Shown here: positions 59,885-64,000 of the stretch, piece by piece
How the letters are laid out: the number at the start of each line of letters is the position of its first letter
How positions within the stretch are numbered: the stretch's first letter is position 1
DNA from: Bacteroides sp.
GTDB lineage: Bacteria; Bacteroidota; Bacteroidia; Bacteroidales; Muribaculaceae
Assembly: GCA_014802425.1 (NCBI GenBank)
Contig: JAAVCH010000013.1
Location: 33,814 to 97,813 of the forward strand
Length of the DNA stretch: 64,000 nt
Direction: 5' to 3'
Translations under genes and position numbers: made by a program
The notes under the pieces: generated by a model
The model's input: the letters and a program-made list of their open reading frames with translations, nothing else
What the model was told of the DNA's origin: nothing
Databases searched by the model: none

Positions 59885-61726
59885 GTGAAATCATTGGGCT
59901 ACATAACGGGCACGTGCGCCAAATGGGTCCGGAGCGCCGGCGGGTTGCTCCGCCGGGGGTGCGCCGGATTCATCGACATCCTCTACTCCAATCTGTGGAT
60001 GTGTCTTTTCTATATGCTGCAGCTCGGCGGGATAGCGCTTTTCCTCTGGACTCCCGACGGCTCCCTCCAACTGAGCTGCACCGGATTGCTGCGCGGGCTC
60101 CGGAGCGCGTTTCTTCCCGCAGCGGTGCTGATGACGGTGCGCGCACTGGTCCTCCTGGGGCGCCCCGGGCGCTGGCGCCGCCTTGCCGCCGGATGCATCA
60201 CGGCTCTTGTCATGCTCCCCTGTATGGCAGAGACCTGGATGTCGTTCATGCTCCATACCCGCTGGAGCGACCGCATCATCCGCCTTATCGCCGACACCAA
60301 TCCCGGAGAGTCAGGCGAGTTCTTCAGCCTTTACCTCCTCACCCCAAAAAGTCTTTGCGTCCTGGCGGGCTATCTGCTCGCTTCATGGATTGCCTACCGC
60401 GGTCTCCGATTGGCCCGACACGCATTGCGTATGCCGCAGCGCCACGCCCTCAGGGGGGCGCTGCGTGCCGGGACAGTGCTGCTGCTCGGTGCCGGAGTGT
60501 GGTGGTGGTCGCTGCCGGCCGAAAACAATTTCAACGCCGAGAATTCGCTCAACACCTTCACCCGGATGCATAAGATGATGGCTGTACACCGGCGCACGCT
60601 TAAGAACATAAAGGCCCTTGAGAAGACACCGGCCCTGGCCGACGGACATATTCCGGACAGCGTATCTCCCCCCGCCCATATAGTATGGGTCATCGGGGAG
60701 TCGGATTCCAAGGCCCACTGGAGCCTCTACGGCTATGGCCTCCCGACCACTCCGCACATGGAGCGGCGCGCCGCCGAGGGGGAAGTGCTGAAATACGAGG
60801 ATGTGGTATGCTTCGAGCCGCGCACCTACCGCATGATGGAGATTCTGTTCAGCCCGTATGTAGTGAGGGAGAAGTCGGCGCTCTATCTGAAGAATCCCCT
60901 CACTCCCATGCTGCTGCGCAAGGCCGGATATGCAGTGCGTCTCCACGACAATCAGGCCACCCTCGTGCGCGGCGACGACCAGGCCGAAGTGGGCACGAGC
61001 AATTTCATGAATTCCCGTGTGCTCAGCCACGCCAATTTCGACTGGCGCAACGACCGGATGTACCGTTACGACATGGACCTGCTCCGCGCCGCCATGCCGA
61101 TGCTCCGCGAGCCGTCGGCCCATGACTCCGTAAGCCGCCCGACAGTCGACATACTCCACATCAACGGCCAGCACTTCTCGGCCGAGAACCGCTACCCGGC
61201 CAGCTTCGGCCCCTTCACCGCCGCCGATTACCCCTCGCGCACCGATCTCAGCCTGGAGGAGAAAGGCCAGGTGGCTGCCTACGACAACGCCACCCTCTAT
61301 GTCGATGCGTTCCTCGACGCCCTTATGGACTCACTTAAAGGTCAGGACGCAGTGGTTATCTACCATCCCGACCACGGCGAGGAGATGAACGACGAACGAC
61401 ACTGCCATGTGCGCACGATGGACAGCCACAAGCTGGCCCGGTCGGCCCCCTACGTGCTGGAGATTCCGTTCCTGGTCTACACCACTCCGGAGTTCCGGCG
61501 TCTTCATCCCGGGCTTTACTCCCGCCTCCGCGCGGCGGCATCCGAAAAGCAGTCTCTCATCTATTTCAGCCATTTCCTGCTTGACGTGGCCGGGGTGGAT
61601 TCCAGATTCCGACGCCCGGAGTTTTCGCCCCTTTCGCCCGAATGGAGCCGCCCTCCACGGGTGGTGAAGGACATCGGCGCCTACGACCGCTGGCTCGAAC
61701 GGGTGCGCCCTTCGGGCAAGGATTGA
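59885..61726 (+). CDS. Sulfatase-superfamily, phosphoethanolamine-transferase-like inner-membrane protein
   Basis: N-terminal TM segments; VIGESDSKAHWSLYGYGLPTTPHM; VVIYHPDHGEEM. Confidence 0.8.
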   Translation: MKSLGYITGTCAKWVRSAGGLLRRGCAGFIDILYSNLWMCLFYMLQLGGIALFLWTPDGSLQLSCTGLLRGLRSAFLPAAVLMTVRALVLLGRPGRWRRLAAGCITALVMLPCMAETWMSFMLHTRWSDRIIRLIADTNPGESGEFFSLYLLTPKSLCVLAGYLLASWIAYRGLRLARHALRMPQRHALRGALRAGTVLLLGAGVWWWSLPAENNFNAENSLNTFTRMHKMMAVHRRTLKNIKALEKTPALADGHIPDSVSPPAHIVWVIGESDSKAHWSLYGYGLPTTPHMERRAAEGEVLKYEDVVCFEPRTYRMMEILFSPYVVREKSALYLKNPLTPMLLRKAGYAVRLHDNQATLVRGDDQAEVGTSNFMNSRVLSHANFDWRNDRMYRYDMDLLRAAMPMLREPSAHDSVSRPTVDILHINGQHFSAENRYPASFGPFTAADYPSRTDLSLEEKGQVAAYDNATLYVDAFLDALMDSLKGQDAVVIYHPDHGEEMNDERHCHVRTMDSHKLARSAPYVLEIPFLVYTTPEFRRLHPGLYSRLRAAASEKQSLIYFSHFLLDVAGVDSRFRRPEFSPLSPEWSRPPRVVKDIGAYDRWLERVRPSGKD

Positions 61727-61764
61727 GCGGCGACACCGCCGCTTCACTTGATTCTCCCCCTTGA

Positions 61765-62571
61765 TTACGGCCGGTTCTGCGTCAGGGCATAGAAGCTTAC
61801 CGCCGAAGCGGCAGCCACATTGAGAGAGTCCACGCCGTGGTGCATCGGGATGCGCACCACATAGTCGGCGTCGGCTATCACCCGGTCGGCGAGGCCGTCG
61901 CCTTCGGTGCCCATCACTATCGCCAGACGCGGCTCCGCCTCAAGGCGCGGATCGGAGAGGAGTATGCTGTCGTCGCGCAGGGCCATGGCCACGGTACGGA
62001 ATCCATATGCCTTGACGTCGGCGGGGTCGTCGATCCATGTCCACGGGATAAGGAAGACGCTCCCCATCGAGACTCGGATGGCCCGGCGGTTGAGCGGATC
62101 GCATGATGTGCGGGTCAGCACCACGGCGTCCATCCCCAGAGCGGCCGCGCTGCGGAATATGGCACCGATGTTGGTGGTGTCGCTCACCCCGTCGATCACG
62201 CAGATGCGGCCCGCGCCTTCAAGCACTTCGGCAAGATTCCGCTCGGGCTGCCTGCGCATGGCGCAGAGCACCCCCCGTGTAAGCTTATACCCCGTCAGCG
62301 ATGCAAGCAGTTCGCGGCTTCCCGTGTACACCGGCATTTCTTCCGGACACCGGGGCAGCACCCCGGAGGCATCCCCGGTGATGTGACGCTCCTCGCATAG
62401 AAGGGAAAGCGGCTCCCATCCCCGGTCCAAAGCCGTGGCTATCACCTTCGGACTCTCCACTATCACCACCCCCCGCCCGGGATCGACCCGCGACCGCAGC
62501 TGCGCCCCGGTCAGCGAGGCATAGGCCTCAACCCTCTCATCTCCCAGATGCTCTATTCTTTCTATCTTCAT
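61765..62571 (-). CDS. TrmH/SpoU-family RNA methyltransferase
   Basis: VSDTTNIGAIFRSAAALGMDAVVLT, IVMGTEGDGLADRVI, IPMHHGVDSLNVAAASAV. Confidence 0.9.
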   Translation of the reverse strand: MKIERIEHLGDERVEAYASLTGAQLRSRVDPGRGVVIVESPKVIATALDRGWEPLSLLCEERHITGDASGVLPRCPEEMPVYTGSRELLASLTGYKLTRGVLCAMRRQPERNLAEVLEGAGRICVIDGVSDTTNIGAIFRSAAALGMDAVVLTRTSCDPLNRRAIRVSMGSVFLIPWTWIDDPADVKAYGFRTVAMALRDDSILLSDPRLEAEPRLAIVMGTEGDGLADRVIADADYVVRIPMHHGVDSLNVAAASAVSFYALTQNRP

Positions 62572-62625
62572 AAGCGGCTATTTTTACATTTGTCGGCGAA
62601 AGGCTCCCGAGCGCCTTCCAAAACA

Positions 62626-62656
62626 CAAAGTTACTCTATTCCTCGATGCCTTACAA
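62626..62656 (-). promoter_or_regulatory. Bacteroidetes promoter for TrmH-family gene
   Basis: Minus strand TTGT-19 nt-TAACTTTG. Confidence 0.55.
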
Positions 62657-62742
62657 GCGGCGCAGCTTACAAATCGAGCGTCAAAGAGGCAATCTTATAT
62701 GCCGTAGAAATATGTTGTAAAACATAAAAATCATTAAAATCC

Positions 62743-62773
62743 TTGGTTTCTTTTAAACTTCTTTATACCTTTG
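62743..62773 (+). promoter_or_regulatory. Bacteroidetes promoter upstream of long structured leader and lysozyme gene
   Basis: TTGG-19 nt-TACCTTTG. Confidence 0.65.
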
Positions 62774-62779
62774 CAGTCA

Positions 62780-62985
62780 AACTATCGCACTGTATCAGCG
62801 TTTTAGTAATGGTCTGCGGGGGAAAGCGCCCCGGGTGAGCCGGATGCCGGGTGTCAGAGCCCGGCGGGACCCTCCCCTTTCCACCCCCCTCTCAGGCATT
62901 GATGCCGGAGTCCCGCCGCAGATTTCCCCGGCAAGTGACAGCCCGCCCCATCCACAGGGGCAGGAGCCGGGAAAGATTAGTAAGT
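62780..62985 (+). ncRNA. Candidate structured RNA or long 5' leader, family unknown
   Basis: TCTGCGG/CCGCAGA, GGCGGGAC/GTCCCGCC, GCCGGG/CCCGGC, GGCAT/ATGCC and GCCCC/GGGGC pairings downstream of a promoter. Confidence 0.4.
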
Positions 62986-63105
62986 ATGTAACCCTAAAAT
63001 TAAATGTCCTGACATTCCCCCGGGCGCGGAAAGAGAGGAGAGTGACCGACGGCCGCAGATCGCGATGATCAGGCCGTCCAACCATCGACGGGAATGTGTT
63101 TTGTT

Positions 63106-63603
63106 ATGAGAAAGTTTATTGTATCGTTGATTATCACGCTTGTCGGCATGATCGGCACCACGTCATTCGCCGCCACCACCCACACACAGTCCTATTCGGA
63201 GCATGATTTCGAACAGGCGGTGCAGCTGATAAAAAAGTACGAGACCCTGCACACTCCCACCAACTGGCCCCTTATCGGCTACGGCCACAAGGTGATGCCA
63301 GGGGAGAAGTATGCCAGGGGACAAAAACTGACTGAGTCGCAGGCCGACGCGCTCCTGCGCAAAGACCTTAAGAAATTTGTCGACCTTTACAAAAACTACG
63401 GCAAAGACTCCCTCCTCCTCGGCGTGCTGGCCTATAACGTAGGGCCGGGCCGCGTCAACAAATCCAATGTCGTGCGCCTGCTTAAGAACGGCAACCGCAA
63501 CATCCGCGAGGCTTTCGAGGCCATGTGCCGCTACAAAGGCAAGGTGCATAAGCAGATTCGCGCACGCAGGATCGAAGAGTTCCAGACCCTCTTCAAGCAT
63601 TGA
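63106..63603 (+). CDS. Secreted GH24 (phage-type) lysozyme-like protein
   Basis: Signal peptide MRKFIVSLIITLVGMIGTTSFA; KKYETLH...IGYGHKVMPGE; LAYNVGPG; alternative start 63094. Confidence 0.85.
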   Translation: MRKFIVSLIITLVGMIGTTSFAATTHTQSYSEHDFEQAVQLIKKYETLHTPTNWPLIGYGHKVMPGEKYARGQKLTESQADALLRKDLKKFVDLYKNYGKDSLLLGVLAYNVGPGRVNKSNVVRLLKNGNRNIREAFEAMCRYKGKVHKQIRARRIEEFQTLFKH

Positions 63604-63641
63604 TGCCGTCTATCCGCCCCCTTGCGGCGGACAGAAGACAT

Positions 63642-63677
63642 AATCGCCGGGAATCCCGATCGGGATTCCCGGCGATT
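63642..63677. terminator. 36-bp perfect palindrome, probable terminator of lysozyme gene
   Basis: AATCGCCGGGAATCCCGATCGGGATTCCCGGCGATT equals its own reverse complement. Confidence 0.7.
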
Positions 63678-63835
63678 TGCTTTGCCCTGCCCCTATGACC
63701 GGCCTGCCACATTCGGCATCTGACGACGGACCTGCCCGCGTTCGCCATTTTATGACAGGGCTCCACGCGCCGGTGTTTTCTCCGTCATTACGACCGATGT
63801 TTTACGGCTTATTGCTGTAATTGGGCGGGACGGAT

Positions 63836-63867
63836 GTTGCAAATCTGAATTTTCAGAGCTATCTTTG
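63836..63867 (+). promoter_or_regulatory. Bacteroidetes promoter of Fur-family gene
   Basis: GTTG...TATCTTTG with about 20-nt spacing. Confidence 0.5.
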
Positions 63868-63886
63868 CACTCAGACCAGACAGACC

Positions 63887-64000
63887 ATGCAGACACAACC
63901 CTCCGAAATACAGTACCTGCGTCAGCAACTAACTGAGTTTCTCCGCGTACGCCATCTGCGCAAGACCCCGGAGCGCTTCGCCATCCTGGATAAGGCCGTG
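63887..64000 (+). CDS. Fur-family transcriptional regulator, 3' truncated by window edge
   Basis: MQTQPSEIQYLRQQLTEFLRVRHLRKTPERFAILDKAV; start of Fur winged-helix domain. Confidence 0.75.
   Translation, partial: MQTQPSEIQYLRQQLTEFLRVRHLRKTPERFAILDKAV

Noticed and set aside
59885-61726. Loss of the nucleophile in the phosphoethanolamine-transferase-like protein (GESDSK instead of GETARA)
   Set aside because: Aligning from the following S-L-x-G-Y places Ser at the nucleophile position, a plausible functional substitute, so no anomaly is claimed
62795-63085. ORFs of 96 aa (-) and 77 aa (+) before the lysozyme gene
   Set aside because: Overlap each other and a strongly structured GC-rich region; Arg/Pro-rich with no start-site support
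1-64000. tRNA, rRNA or CRISPR arrays
   Set aside because: No cloverleaf-like T-loop (GGTTCGA) contexts, rRNA signatures or regularly spaced repeats were noticed on reading; a tRNAscan/Infernal run would be needed to exclude them

Overview
This is a GC-rich Bacteroidales-type chromosomal window, probably Muribaculaceae-like judging from gene content and -33/-7 promoters. Main blocks: (i) a GLUG-repeat surface protein, CrcB and CstA; (ii) an exopolysaccharide locus at about 5.2-23.5 kb (ugd, deacetylase-like, Wzy, several glycosyltransferases, F420H2-dehydrogenase-beta-like plus pyruvyl transferase, WecG/TagA, Wzx, GH18, acyltransferase, gmd, fcl); (iii) a TonB-dependent receptor split by a frameshift, next to an ECF sigma/anti-sigma-like pair; (iv) purC, a RAYT-like protein and an LlaJI/McrBC-like restriction island (vsr, C5-MTase, McrB-like, LlaJI/McrC-like nuclease); (v) a large single-strand nucleotide-biosynthesis block (purE-L-M-H-D-folD-purB-A-guaB-A, preceded by pyrC-K-D-F-E-B plus an epimerase); (vi) an acyltransferase, a phosphoethanolamine-transferase-like protein, a TrmH-family methyltransferase, a GH24-like lysozyme and the start of a Fur-family gene. 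The strongest unexplained signals are regulatory. The pyrC leader has a promoter, an intrinsic terminator and an upstream segment complementary to the terminator arm. The purE leader has a promoter, a short Cys-rich ORF and a strong terminator. An extended promoter element, TTTGCCGACTC-N12-TAnnTTTG, occurs at four sites. All calls come from reading the sequence and supplied translations; no searches or folding programs were run.
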